Origin: Lytechinus variegatus
Lineage: Eukaryota > Echinodermata > Echinoidea > Temnopleuroida > Toxopneustidae
Direction of reading: 5' to 3'
Assembly: GCF_018143015.1 (NCBI RefSeq)
Contig: NC_054746.1
Location: 30,903,129-30,967,128, forward strand
Length of the DNA stretch: 64,000 bases
Part shown: positions 20,885 through 33,857 of the stretch, piece after piece
Numbering within the stretch: the stretch's first letter is position 1
Layout: each line of letters starts with the position of its first letter
Made by a program: the position numbers and the translations under genes
The notes under the pieces: model-generated
The model's database searches: none
Seen by the model: the letters and a program-made list of their open reading frames with translations, nothing else
What the model was told of the DNA's origin: nothing

Positions 20885-21047
20885 CTGGGGAACGTTTCAT
20901 AAAAGGACTTCTCAGAGGTATTAGACGAGAACTTCTATTTTATCTGAGAGTTACCATAGTAACAGTGCTTCAAAGCCAATCAAAATCAAGGAAAGTTGTC
21001 AGATCTGACAACTTGTCGAACGAACATGTTGATGAAGCGCTCCCCTG
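20885..21047. mobile_element. MITE family 1, copy 2
   Basis: Ends CTGGGGAACGTTTCAT and GATGAAGCGCTCCCCTG. Internally GAGAGTTACCATAGTAACAG, CCAATCAAAATCAAGG and GTTGTCAGATCTGACAACTT match 9478-9640 in reverse order. It abuts the next element within a couple of bases. Confidence 0.7.
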
Positions 21048-21048
21048 G

Positions 21049-21818
21049 TTTTAACCCTAAATCTCCCGGGGTATTTCGATTCTTGTCATTCCCGGGGGGG
21101 GGGCATTATGCCCCCCCCTTAAGATCTCGGCCGCCGATCGCGCGATCGACGCAAAAATTTGCACGCTGGTAGTGTGCGATGTAATCTACAAGGCTGTATG
21201 GTAAAATTTTCCAAAATAATGAGATTTTATTTTATATGAATTAATTATGCTAATTTATGCATAAATCATACTTTTTGCTCTAATTCACTAAATAAAGCTC
21301 CTAGAATGCTAATTTTTGGTAAAAATTTTCTTTGTAGCATTCTTAACAATCGTAATTCAAAAAAACTTTGGTTTGGAAATAAATTTCTTACGTATTTTAT
21401 TGTTTTATGAATTTCTTATGTATTTCTTTGCTTTTTACTTTTTGTTTTTTATTGTTTTTTCAATGGGACTTGTTCCAGACATAATTCTGATCATAAACAA
21501 GGCAAAATCAATTAAGTTTAATCAGTAAAAGTAGAAATAATGATACATTTATGAATTTTGGCTAAATACGCAATTTGCATTGGCATTTGTATACATGAAA
21601 TCACGTTTATGAGCAATTTTGGGTCTGACATGCACTTGCATAATGTTGCGTAATGTCGTAACCGCGTACCCGGGCGTCAAAAATTTGGTCTCAAAATTTG
21701 CGCGAGACTTGAAAGTAAAAAGTCAGTGAGCTGCGAGGTGAAAAAATTTCGCGCAGCAGATATATCGCTGTTGAGGGGGGGGGGGCATTATGGCCCCCCG
21801 GGAGAATTAGGGTTAAAA
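21049..21818. mobile_element. Inverted-repeat element with AACCCTAA...CCCGGG termini, ~770 bp
   Basis: Left end TTTTAACCCTAAATCTCCCG is mirrored by the right end GGGAGAATTAGGGTTAAAA. Just inside lies a second mirrored block, G-run + GCATTATG + C-run, at ~21091-21118 and ~21774-21800. The interior is AT-rich, with GC-rich shoulders (GGCCGCCGATCGCGCGATCG). No transposase is seen; superfamily unknown. Confidence 0.7.
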
Positions 21819-22867
21819 TCCCCCATGTTAAAGTTATTTGCGTGCATATGTGAATCATTTTGGCTGCTGATGGTAAACCCTTTGGGTTTCGACTACAAAT
21901 GAAAAATTAAACCACAGTAATGACAAACAATAAAAAGAACCCCGGGCCATTGTTCTTAAAATATGATTGATAAGGAATACGATGTGCATTTGTTGGAGAT
22001 GATGAAGGAACATACATGTGTTTCTTTTACAATCAATGATCGGCGGTGAAATACAAACTTGAAATTTTGAGAGTTATCAACAAGGAGAAAATTAGCGAGT
22101 GTGCAATAGATGAGAGAGAAATAGAAGAGATAGATTGGTGCTTTTGATGGAGACAAAGAGGAGGAAGATAGAGAGAGGGGCGGGGAGAACAAAGGGAAAT
22201 TGACATTGTGAACATATAGATAAGAGGTATATGGAAAGAGAAACAGAGAGGGAGCAATATTAGAGTGAGAGGGAGAGAGAGGGGAAAAAGAAGGGGAGAG
22301 AGGGAGAAAGAAAGAGGGAGAGGGAAAGGGAAAGGAGAGAGGGAGAGTAGAGAGAGAGAGAGAGAGGGGGTGTAGTGATGTGCAATCATACCATTTGTTG
22401 GAAATTACACATTATACATGTTTCCATGCGTATAATAATATATACATTTCAATTAGCAAAGGGGATTAATCGGGGACCAGAGAGGGATGGGAGAGAAAGA
22501 TTTACCATGATGTTTTTTTTTCTTTCTAGGAGTCTGGATCACATTGGGTCACATCGTTTCCCATTGAGCTAAATCCATTGTGCTCATGATACTGGTTACA
22601 AAAAAAATAGACATCCCTGGTTAATTCCTTTGTGACTCCTCCTTCCTTTTAACAAAAATGGAAAGACAAGAAGTTAAAAAGGGAAGAAGCAAATTAGAAT
22701 TTTTGAATTTTGACACTGAGGGCACCAAAATTAATAGCAATGATGATAATAAGAATGAGGAAAAAAAACTTACCTGGGAATGATTAATCATTCAGTTTTA
22801 TCTGATTTAATATGATTTTTTTCATTTTCATTCTATAAGATTAAAATGCTGAATGATTTTTTTTTTT
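21819..22867. other. Intergenic with a purine-rich tract (~22160-22372)
   Basis: 22160-22372 is a long GA-rich low-complexity stretch (GAGAGAGGGAGA-type), the cause of the Ser/Leu/Pro-rich chance frames on the opposite strand. The rest has no recognisable feature. Confidence 0.7.
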
Positions 22868-23043
22868 TCTAACAAGTGCACACCAAGTTACCAATAATGC
22901 ACATAGCATTTCCATTTATTTGAAAGTAAAAGAGCATTGTACATTGAATGCGTTGCTCACGGATATAGGTGCCGCGGCCGGGATCGAACCCCGGACTTTC
23001 TTTGTATATAGCCAGGCGCCTTAGACCACTCGGCCACGGCACC
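22868..23043 (-). mobile_element. Leu-tRNA-derived SINE, copy 1
   Basis: On the - strand 23043-22968 is tRNA-like: acceptor GGTGCCG/CGGCACC, box A GTGGCCGAGTGGTCTAAGGC, box B GGTTCGATCCC. The anticodon arm does not pair properly. The tail (ATCCGTGAGCAACGCATTC, then TCAAATAAATGGAAATGC) is shared with the copies at 27.7 and 57.8 kb, marking a SINE rather than a functional tRNA. Confidence 0.75.
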
Positions 23044-23463
23044 TCCCCTGACCCAAACGATCGATTAGCATCATTTTTAACATTATTCCTGACCAAATTC
23101 TCACCTCTAGATTAGTCACAAACTTAAAGGATATTCCTATCCTTTTTGTTTGAAGCTATAAAAGCCTTCAGGGTTTTTCCGACGTCATTCCTTTGTTATG
23201 CCTGTGACAATAACATACATAATCCATCACGGAAATGTCATTCTTTGGGAGACGATGAGAAAATCAAACATTCATCTACATGATTTTTTAAATCGAATTA
23301 GCAATGGGAAGAAGACAGTGCCTACTCTGGGAACTGGATTATAATCATGTCGAATATGACGAAGAGTTATGTGCACATAACTTAACTATTGTGCTGACAT
23401 ATTTATTTTCATGATTTCGACATACATGATTAGTGGACATTAATGTCATCCTCATGCATGGAC

Positions 23464-23617
23464 CAGGGGCCCATTGCAGAAAGAGTTGCTGCAATCAATC
23501 GCAACTCTAAAAATCATGCGCAACTTGATTTTCAACCAATCAACAGCGCACATTTGGGACTTGCGATTGATTTTTTGACTTGCGTTTAAACGCAACTCTT
23601 TCTGCAACGGACCCCAG
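23464..23617. mobile_element. MITE with GGGGCCCATTGCAGAAAGAGTTG termini (family 2)
   Basis: The left CAGGGGCCCATTGCAGAAAG is mirrored by CTTTCTGCAACGGACCCCAG. The inside includes GCAACTTGATTTTCAACCAA and TCAATCGCAACTC. 154 bp, non-coding. A decayed relative lies at 49044-49230. Confidence 0.8.
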
Positions 23618-25190
23618 GTCAGCTAAAGATTCCCGAGAGCAATCGCCCTGCAGTATCGATCGGATGACGGTCTTGATCAACATATCTTTTAAAGAGGAAA
23701 ATCTGTTTTCGAGCTCAATTCTGTCCAAAACATCACATATTTGCATTCAGATTGTATCGCTTTTATTGTGATAATTCAAAATGAAACGAATCGAACTGTA
23801 TCAAATGGAGTAAAATACGAATGAAGCGATAAAAAAAAATAGAAGAGAAAATATACAAAATAAAATATATTGAGATTATAAAAGAAAGAACAATACTAAA
23901 AGAATGTGTCCTCAACGTCATGAAAACAACTTAAAGGCTCATTATACTATCAAAGGAACTATGTATACCTACAACAGAGTAAGCCTGCACTGTGGAAAGA
24001 CTCCTAATCGGATGATATCGACTGTTCTTCAAAAATGACTTCACAGACATAATTTTATGCATAAAAAGTTATTAATTTTGCAGTTTCTTCAACAGTTGAT
24101 GGGCTGTTTGAATACTTTTTGCAACTTACCTACTTCTTTGTGAGGCCAAAGTAGTATTGACTGTATTGATGGAGATGCAAAATGGAGGGTCGAATACAGA
24201 TGCTACATTTTGTTGTTGTTTTTTTAAGCCGAGGGAACGTGAAGAATTTTAATGAAAAATTAAACTTATTCCAATATCCCGACGTGGGTTTGGCATATAA
24301 ATAAGTGCAGTATAAAGAGGATCCGTAAAAATTTTCATGTTAAAATAACACTATTACATGTATCTATTTTTCTGGATGAGTTGGGGTCAGCCCCACGCCT
24401 TTAGAATGTACCAGTGCCAAGGAAATTTCATGAAAGAGAGAATCTCATTACGGGACAATTTCGGGAGGACAACTCACATGATTATTATCCCTTGGGGCGA
24501 ATCTCCACCACCAGGCATTCCCGGTCGGAGCTTGCTCGAGCACTTCATACCGCAATGACAACTCCCCGAGGATAAACAACTCCCGCCTGTCACCGGGGGA
24601 GTTGTCCTAGAACGCTTTTAGGTAAATCTATTAGCTAATTTTGGAGATCTTTAGCTGAAGTAATCAATTGCAAAACAAAACGAAATCACACAAATTGATT
24701 ATGATTTCAAACATTCGTTATCATTACATTATACGTAGAAAATTGCCCGGTAAAAATGATTTTTGTTTCCATCTCGCTGATATACAATATGTATTCTGTT
24801 CGAATATCTTATCCTATACATGTAAATGCAAATCCGGGGATGTGGTGTCAGTAACTAGGTCAATGAAGAGAGGCAAATGAAACTTTAAAAACGGAAATGA
24901 TTTATTTTATAATACAGCTAGGCAAACAAAAAAACCCCAGAAGTTTAAGAAAACAAAATATCTGCAATAAATAGTGAGTTGGTCGTCATAATTTCCCGAT
25001 CCCTGAAATGCAAAAAAAAAAGTTTCCCAGGGTCCACACGCCGTTTACAGTACTGACTACAAAGGAAACCTGCTATGAACATAAATTTAGTTTTGATATT
25101 GGTAATACGGTCATAGATGGCGCTTTATAAAGCTTTTGTTGTTTACAATACGCACAATTTCACACACGACTGGTAACTGGTCCCATGACA
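23618..25190. other. Intergenic, no gene seen
   Basis: Contains a GC-rich hairpin-like segment near 24565-24608 (ACAACTCCCGCC...GGGGGAGTTGTCC). Otherwise AT-rich, with only chance reading frames. Confidence 0.45.
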
Positions 25191-25358
25191 TTTGCACCGG
25201 CGACAATTGCTCCGCTTGATATCCCACACACTAATCGAATAACCAACTTCAAACCTTGGGTTAACACTATACCATACCCCAAACCTAACATAAAACCTTA
25301 ATGCAACCCAAACCGTACATCCTAGACGAAATTAAAAGTGGAGCAATTTTCGCAGAAT
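25191..25358. mobile_element. Short inverted-repeat element (GGCGACAATTGCTCC termini)
   Basis: GCGACAATTGCTCC near 25200 is mirrored by GGAGCAATTTTCGC near 25340. The interior is C/A-rich (AACCTAACATAAAACCTTAA-type). Small size and mirrored ends suggest a MITE. Confidence 0.5.
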
Positions 25359-27061
25359 ATATCGTGTTCTACCTGCATGGTTGCTAACATCGATCATTTT
25401 TATTCCATTAAATATGAGCTGAATTTGAGATCCAATCTTTGAAAATTAGAGCTCTCATTCCCAATAAGCATCTTAATTGAAACTTCAGTATATTTTCAAA
25501 GTTTGGCTATGCACTCTGATTATGCAATTATGTTAAAGCATGGATGATTTGGAATATTCAATTTTAGCACAAGAAAGGGTGCGGTATTAATTTCACGTTC
25601 TGTTTGCTTTCACCTTAAACGCCTTATGGCAGTCGTTTCTACCTTAATTCAAAATTTGAAAGACATTATTTTACTGAACAATGTTATTTATCAAACTTTA
25701 AAACGAATCCATATGAGCAAAAACTTGTGAAAAATTACTGTTCTAGCATTTAATCAAAGTTGAACGAAATACCCGAATGAGTTTTTATTATCATTTTTCA
25801 CAAAATGTAGATATCAATAAAGCTGCCCTTTCTCATGCGCGCTCTCTCTCTTTCTTGCTTTTGTACCTCATTATTTTATAAAAACCTTTCTTTAACCGGG
25901 CATCTTTAAAGTTCACTGCGGTTCCTTTCTACGCTTAATCATCCCTCATATCCCAGTTGCGCAAAGGAATATTACCGTTAGTCAAACCAACCCCTTATTC
26001 CTCTTTGATTAGTCTGTTAGATATTTCAAAAAAAAGATCATGTTGTTATTGTTAATAGATTCCCTGGCGATTAAACTACTTCGGAATCCATAGATTTCCC
26101 GCGGAAATCGACGAGAAGTTTCGCTTGACGCGTTGAAGTTTTTTCTTTGCATGTTATCGCTAACCCGGCTATGTTTCCTCATATTACCTACTCTTATTAG
26201 TACCATCCTCTTAAATTACTCTACTTCTTCAGTTTTGTTTTAAGGTCTTTCAACGTTCATATTTTGCTTTAGATTTCTTTACCCTTTTATGAAAGTATCG
26301 CGTGACCTAAAATCAGTCACTTTTAGGCTAAGCGATTCAATTGATAATGGTGTAGAAACGATTTTCTTTCTGTTTTGACATTGGTTTATAAAATGTGTTG
26401 CCCTCTTTATAAACGTGACCTGATAGAGATCCACTTTTAAGGACAATGTATTTCAAGAAGGGATGGGGTGAAACTGGGACATGACACAAATTATTTGAGA
26501 TCTAAGAACATTTTTTCAGAAGTTCATTTCGTAAAATTTGAATTGAGAGATTATGTTTGATTATGTTCATGTTTGAAACTTTCGCTCTCAATATTAACTT
26601 TTTATGAAAATTTAAATCCTGTCAATAAAAGAATGAGATGGATAGAAAAATTAGGTTTTTCATTTCCCGCCACTTCTGATCGTCTGCCAAGATGCGTATG
26701 GCACTCTTCACCTCTTGCCTGAATCTTTTCCTGAGAGCCCATCGTGCCCTTGTTTTCTTGCTGTCCAAACATCCGTCTAGATGGATACAAGAGAGGTAAT
26801 ATCTCTCCCCTTGCTTCCTTCTCTGTCATTGTAATCTATTTGATTGAGGTGGAAGAGCGTCTGATGACGCAAGATGGCGGTCGTGAAATTGAACTATACA
26901 GTGAGAGATTCGCTTCAGAGTATATTTTTTTGCAGCAGACCTCGATTCCGAATTCGAGAAACCTGCTTAACAAACCGTAGTGGTCCAGATGATACTAAAT
27001 TATTCCGTGGAAGATTGATCATCGTTGCCACAGCAGCAAACGAAGTAGGATTTCTCCTTAA
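25359..27061. other. Intergenic, no gene seen
   Basis: AT-rich with short chance frames. No repeat structure was recognised. Confidence 0.4.
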
Positions 27062-27491
27062 ACCCCCATCACACTTATTCAGAATCAAGCAGAATTGGCC
27101 GGAATGAAAGGACTATTGTTTGACCACCATTTGGTCATTTAAATCTACTTCGAACACCGTTCGAAATTACCCCTCGAATGTTTTGAACATGACCAAAACC
27201 TTCGGGACGGCCAAAAGAAATTACAAAAATATTTATGATGCACTCAGAACGCAGTCAGAATATTTAGAATGCGCCGAGAATGTCCAAGAATATAGCACGA
27301 ATTATCGATCTGACTCCATTGCGGTTCATTTTGAATAGTGTATGGTTGATTCACCTGGTCAATTTACTGAATTTCAACACCAGTTTGGTGAATAAATAAG
27401 TTCCTCTCAAAAATTTCTAGATCTTTTACATATTTGTTCCGTTCCAGCTTCTGCTTGATTCCTGCTGATTCCGAGTAAGTGTGATGGGGGC
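27062..27491. mobile_element. MITE with CCCCCATCACACTTA termini
   Basis: Left ACCCCCATCACACTTATTCA then GAATCAAGCAGAAT. The right end, reverse complemented, is AGCCCCCATCACACTTACTC then GGAATCAGCAGGAATC. ~430 bp, non-coding. The internal runs TTCGAAATTACCCC and TCGAATGTTTTGAACATG do not look coding. Confidence 0.75.
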
Positions 27492-27627
27492 TGTACCAAT
27501 AGTTGGTACACTGTCCAAAAAGGTTGGGTTGCAAGTCGTTGAGGCAGATCAATTGACAGTTCTGTCAGTATTGATTTGACTCCTCGACTTGCCCGCCCCC
27601 TCAAACACAAACGCACTTTTTTCCCAC

Positions 27628-27795
27628 AAATTGATATTCATGATGCATAGAGCATTTTCATTTATTTGATGTACAATAAAACAGCAATGTGGATAAAATG
27701 CCTTGCTAAAGGCATAAATGCCGTGCCGGGAATCGAACCCTTATCCTTAGATTTGCAATCAAGCGCCGCGCCTTAGACCACGTGGCCACGGCACC
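27628..27795 (-). mobile_element. Leu-tRNA-derived SINE, copy 2
   Basis: The - strand head 27795-27719 has GGTGCCGTGGCCACGTGGTC and box B GGTTCGATTCC. The tail GCAAGGCATTTTATCC...TCAAATAAATGAAAATGC matches copies 1 and 3. Same orientation as the other two. Confidence 0.75.
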
Positions 27796-28251
27796 TTCAC
27801 ATACACGCACGCACCCTCACACACACAGGTGGAAATTCAAGGCTGTGTAACCATTGCATTGTGATTCGAACTCAAGACCCCATTTTCAGGATGGGTAATC
27901 TACCAAAATTGTATTGTGAACGACTACGGTATGCTGAGCAGGTTTCTCAGTATCACCAAGATAACCCACCCTGCAGTGGGTTTCCTCTGCCTCTATGCAG
28001 TATGTTGATCTTCAACTACGAAGGAGACACTATTACAGAAGAAGGAAAATAAAAAACCCTTCTTCACTCCGATACGTAGAAGAGGTCGGGACTGTGACCT
28101 GATTGTGAGACCTCTGATGAAAAAAAAAATATTGCGCATGCAAATGGGAGAATGATGAATGAAATAATTGCAACGAACCATGATAAAAAAAAACATAATT
28201 ATAACTAAACGAATTCATGAATGCATGGAGCTAATCAGAAGTCAAACAAAA

Positions 28252-28815
28252 CTTAAAGAGAAATGAAACCTTTGGAACAGGTAGGCTTGTGTCGAAACAG
28301 AAAAATCAAAGAATAAGAACAAAGAACGTTTGAGAAAAATCGGACAAATAATGAGAAAGTTATGAGCATTTGAATATTGCAATCACTAATGCTATGGAGA
28401 TCCTCCAATTGGCAATGCGACAAGGATGTGTGATTTCACATGTGAACAATTTTCCCTTTGATGGACTATAAAATACCCTCCAAATGTCTCTTTTTGCTTT
28501 TTCTTATGGCGATACAAACTCTTTATCCAAGATGTATTCTTTAAAAATCTGTATTACATGCTCTCCTATGATAAAAGAAGCAATTTGAGTGAAATATATA
28601 CTAAAGTAATAGGGAGAGTTGTTCACAAGTGACATCACACAACTTTGTCGCATTGCCAATTTGAAGATCTCCATAGCGTTAAATATCGCAATATTCAAAT
28701 GCTCATACCTTTCTTATTATTTGTCCGATTTTTCTCAAACTTTCGTGATCTGTTTCTTTGATTTTTCTGTTTTCACACAAGCTATCTTGTTCCAAAGGCT
28801 TCATTCTCCTTTAAG
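28252..28815. mobile_element. MITE with ~190-bp inverted arms
   Basis: Left arm CTTAAAGAGAAATGAAACCT and onward; right arm reverse complement CTTAAAGGAGAATGAAGCCT. Both continue through CAGAAAAATCAAAGAA, GAGAAAAATCGGACAAATAA, GAGCATTTGAATATTGC and TTGGCAATGCGACAA with modest divergence. The long arms give a foldback structure; no transposase. Confidence 0.8.
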
Positions 28816-31800
28816 TAAAGCGTCACTGAAAGGACAGAAGGAGGTCAGTTGGGAGCGCACATTCGGGATACTTAATTACTCATCTACAACATTTACATTT
28901 GTTAGAAACATTAATTCATTCGCAAACTCTGCAGAAAGAAAGATTCATGAGGCATTAAAGATCCAGGGTCTCTGATACACAAAGCAGGAAACTTCTACGC
29001 ATCTCACTTTCTATACCGAGATTTTCCAAGAATATCATTAATTGAAATCGGACGTTGTATTGCCAGGCGTCTCAATCCCCTCCGACATCTTAAAATCAAG
29101 AGACTAGCCTATGTACGGTTAAAGGAATATTAAAGTTACAAGATGAAGCGAGAGGGAGTGTGGCTTGGTGGTGGTTGGGGAGCTTTTTCTTCTCATAAAT
29201 GACTTATCTAGGCCTCCTTTCTTTCCTCTTCAGACAGTCCCATAGATCGCTTTGATTTCTCTATTGTATCCCATCATGCCGTACTTATGTTTCCGGAAGG
29301 TCTGCTTAGGAGAAGAGCATTTTCCCAAGCGCATTTATTTTAATTGTCATTTATTCAAAGTCAAATACTACAATACCGTTGTAGTACGTTAAAGTTCGCC
29401 CTGCCATAAAGGTTATTGCAAAAATAGCATGAAATAATAATAAATATTAGTGAAGGTTTGAGGAAAATCCATTAAAGATTAAAAAAGTTATTAGATTTTT
29501 TTTATTTGTGGCGTCATATACGACGGCTGCCTCATATGTTATGTAATATAAAACGTATTAATTCCAATTTTTAACAGTTCATGATGTCTTAAGATTTGTC
29601 TGTAAATATACTAAAGGTGGGCAAAAAACATTTTCATTTTTGTCAGCTGAACTTCCCCTTGAAACATATAAAATTGTAAATTTTCGGTGTGTTTACCGTT
29701 CTTGCCATCTGGAACATGGATCCACACTCCTGACTTTATGTTTTAAATAAGTTAAGCCTCAATCAGGGAGTATATAGCGAGAGAGCCATTTTCTAAGAAA
29801 AATATCCTATATTAGAATAACAAACATTTCGGAGCGCTTTGGACAACGGACAGGTTTAGAGTTAAAACTTCAATTTTATGGAATTAGTATTTATATTCGT
29901 GGAGGGTGAAGACCAGGTGATGTATATAGGGAGCTTAATTTTAAGAAAAAATAAGTTGCAAGCAGTTAACTATTTTGGAGGAGATTATTGACTTCCTATA
30001 CTCACACTTTAAGAGAGCTTTAATGTATTCTGCATTTATATGTTATTTTGCGATGGAGCGTTTAGCGACCAAGCGAAAAAAAAATCGAATTTGATTAGTA
30101 AAAACTTTGATTTTAGAGCACTTTACGACATGATGAACGGAATACTGCATTATACGCATATAAAACCCGCATGTATATATGTATATTTTCCTTTGTGGTC
30201 GAACATTTTTTTTTTTGGGGGGGGGTAGTCCCCAAAGCCCCCCCCCAAAAAAAAAAATGGGTCACACTTTTCATCACAAAATAAACTTTTAATCAATCGT
30301 TCAACAAGATTCTTAAGACTGATATAGGATCGAATATTTGAGGCAATTTAAGACCAATTGAAGACGAATATTGAAGATGAAAGTCATGCTTTCGTTCTGG
30401 TTGCAAATTAAATCTTTCATCGAAGCTGGTCTCATGGTACATTGAGATACGTGACACCGCACATGAACGCTAAATGAAAAATGAACAATGCATTTTCACC
30501 AAAAAAAATCAAGATTGAAATGTGCATAGACTGAAGATAACATAATCATTACATTTCCCACCTTTCCTCCAAATTCTGTATCCAATATCATCCCCCGAAT
30601 TACATATGGCGGGGTAGGACTTCGTGCTGTGCCCATTATGCATGTTGGCAGGCGATTAGCATGAACATTGTTCCGGAAATTGTACAATTTTTTCGACTTG
30701 ATTCGCAGGATATGAAAGTTGATTACTTGTGTCAGATAGGCTATAGCCATTGCCCATGACCTCCACGGGCACTGCCCCCTCATTGGTCGAACGGCCGTTT
30801 GCAATCATTTTTGTTGTTATGCACACGGTGACAACGGTGGTAACGGTTGCAAATCGTCACACTGCGCTATTGGTGGATGCCCACAACGATATACAGAAAT
30901 CGCCAAAGGTCCATGTTATAATAATTTGTTCCTGAAAATTTGTATTGAGGTAGCAAAAAATTGAAGACGAAATGTTTCCCGACTTGCACTTTTAACAAGC
31001 ATCAGCACAGATTCATACACTCCAAAGTAAGAGCAATATCCGAATTCATTTGACAATCGAAATGTAAGAATTTTCTTGACAATCTAAACTCAAAGTCTTG
31101 TTTTATTTATTAATTTATATATTTATTCCATGTCATCTTGGTAGAATAGGCATAAAATTGTAATTAGGTCTCTAGTTAATTAAATTATCCAATTGAAATT
31201 GAAACACATTTCTAATCATTTAAAAAGCAATATTACAAACCCAAGAATATATCAGGTCTTATATAATAAAGGAACATTGTATTTTTTTGAGGGGGGGGGG
31301 GGAGAATACAACTGACATTCAAGGTTTTGTTGTTATTTTTTTAAATTGATATCGGCAACAGCAACAAACAACAATTATGCAGTTTTCGCAGTGACATTTT
31401 GCGTTAAGATTCAAGCATGAGAGATTCGACAAGGCAATATGTCTCTTTTTCATAGAATCTGATTCAAATAACATATTTCAATCCCCACAACACATTATTA
31501 GCCCTTCAGGGATGAGTCTTTTAAAGAGTAAGGTAAACTTAAAATATTTACGTGTAGACAATTTCTATTTCTTGTTGCAGTTCATTTGATGATTACAAAG
31601 AGAGTTTGAGGTACGTTTTGAAAATGAAATGATGAAAAGATAAACCTATTTACTGCCACGTTCGAAGTACCATGTATCATGATCGTTTGAAAAGAAATGA
31701 AATACATGTCCACCCCAGTTATGAGGAAGTTATGGTATAAACCTTATCGATTAGGGATGGGCACTTTTAACCCAAATATGCATAAAGAAGTAAATCCTGT

Positions 31801-33833
31801 ATCTATCTCTTGCCTTATCCGCCTATAAGAGAGAATCTAAATACAGAATGCAGTATTCTACACGCATCACGCGCACACCACTTCTAATTTTTGTTTTCCG
31901 TCAGTTTATTTGTAGGACGACTACAGGTAAAGGGTTAGTTTAGAGCGAAAAGGTCTCGGCAAGGTCGCTGGCATATGTACTTGGGAAGCTGACATTCAAC
32001 AAAGATGGCAAAGAGAGTTTAGATTAATTTGTAAACAGATGCTTAATTAGTATGTGCGGAGTTGGATCATTCACGAGGGTATCTGCAATCAGGGGCGTCG
32101 ATCTAAGGTTTCGAATGGGGGAGGGGGTAAAAATGTACAAAATTTTGAAGCGCGCCAAATTATAACGAAGGATTTTTTCCACGAAAATGCACAATTTTAT
32201 ATTTTTAATGTATTCTTATGCCAACTGCAATGGTTTTGTAGTGCCTTCCAATGCGTCTCACATACTGCATTGCACATACTAGTTCAAGTTCAATACCTAT
32301 ATCAAAATAACATTGACATTCACCGCGGGTACCCATATTCTGAGGTGCCGGGTAAAAATGGCAGAGGTAAAGATCATTACATGCTATATCAATGATATCA
32401 GTCATAATTATTGACCTTGTATGGACTCCTATGGACGGAATGAGTATTATGAACTGATTAGATGTTATTTAGATTTTTATTTTATCATTTTAGGTCTATA
32501 TTTGATCGTTGATATGATCAAACGCAAACATGTTCATGCCAAAATTATTCCATTAGTGAGTGATGAAAATATATATCTTGGCCAGTTCGTATAGTCCAAC
32601 AGCACTTCATTATATTCATACCAAACGAATTTAATGTAAACATATGATATAATACCATTAACACACTGAAATAGACAAGTTCGGGATTTCTTGCAACCAC
32701 TTGCATTACTTGGATAACAGAAAAATAACAAAACGTTCTGTAATAAAGGTGATTTTTCAAATTTCAACATCATAATGGATCCGAATAGATATTGATATGA
32801 TACGTATACAGTTTAATGTAAATGATATAATAATAGCAACTATTGTTCAGTTTTTCAGAGCAATACCTCATTACAGCTAGAACTGTCCAAGTGGATGTCA
32901 GGTAGTGGTTCCTAAACTAGTTTCTATGATAACGGTTACCGCATGAATTTTGAAATGTGTAGCGAATCAGTGATTTAAATTTCTAGGTGTTTCTTAGATA
33001 CCTTTCTATCGACCTGTTTTGAAGGAAAAATTCACCCTGACAAATGGTTTACTGTAAAATTAGCAGAAAAATATATTGGTGAAGGTTTGCGGTGAAGGTT
33101 TTATTAGGTAGCAATAAAAACATATACATGGAGGTATAGTGATTTAAGACTACAATAAGTCATGATTTACAGGGGGAGAAATAATACATTATGGTATGTC
33201 AAAATATCAGAGTGCTGAGATGAAAATAAAGGGAAGTTGCATATTTTCCTTGAATGTCAAGAAATACAAATGTAAGAGCCAAGCCTTTAGAACTAAATAA
33301 TTGAACCATGAACGGTAATGAAGGGAGGAAGAAGCACAAAAATAGACAGATGAAATGACATCATGAATGTTGCACACGAGACTAATCCTAGGTGTTAGGA
33401 GTGGATGTTGTAGATGTCCTCAACTGTAAGGCAACACCGTCTAGGTCATATTGACCGTGTCTTTTGTTATCTTTAGTGTATCGACCGAGCCAAGAATACG
33501 ACTTCCTTCAGGTGACTCCAGAATGCCCCTAAAACCCAAATCTAGGACGAAAGGGGGAAATGGGGTCTGTCAGCACCCCCGCCCCCTCCATGGGCATTGG
33601 GGTGTGTGGAATTTTATCTCCCATACATAAAGAACTTTGATATAAAGGAGAGAGGTGTATCTTGCAGGTGATTGGGAACTGTTAATGGGGTTGTTACATC
33701 CTAGGAGAAAGAGAGGTTTCGTTTTTTATGATATAATTTCAATGTTTATTGCTGACAGTGCTCGTTCTTTCATATCTGCAAAGATTACTTGACAATGCTT
33801 GAGGTGAAACGTTGCTTTGCTAAGATGATAGGT
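28816..33833. other. Intergenic, no gene seen
   Basis: About 5 kb of AT-rich sequence. G/C homopolymer runs occur at ~30217-30248 and ~31291-31303. Near 32085 a GGGGCGTCGATC word with a following G-rich run may be a repeat edge. The frames at 30496-30935 show no domain I recognise. Confidence 0.4.
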
Positions 33834-33857
33834 ATATATATATATATATATATATAT
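33834..33857. repeat. TA microsatellite before the dispersed tRNA-like unit
   Basis: (TA)n directly precedes the fifth copy of the tRNA-like unit, as in the intronic array. Confidence 0.9.

Noticed and set aside
22033-22389. Ser/Leu/Pro-rich 118-aa frame on the - strand
   Set aside because: It covers a GA-rich low-complexity tract; no real protein features.
23540-23771. Two opposing frames around 23.6 kb
   Set aside because: Both run through the right terminal repeat of a MITE; no homology is recognised.
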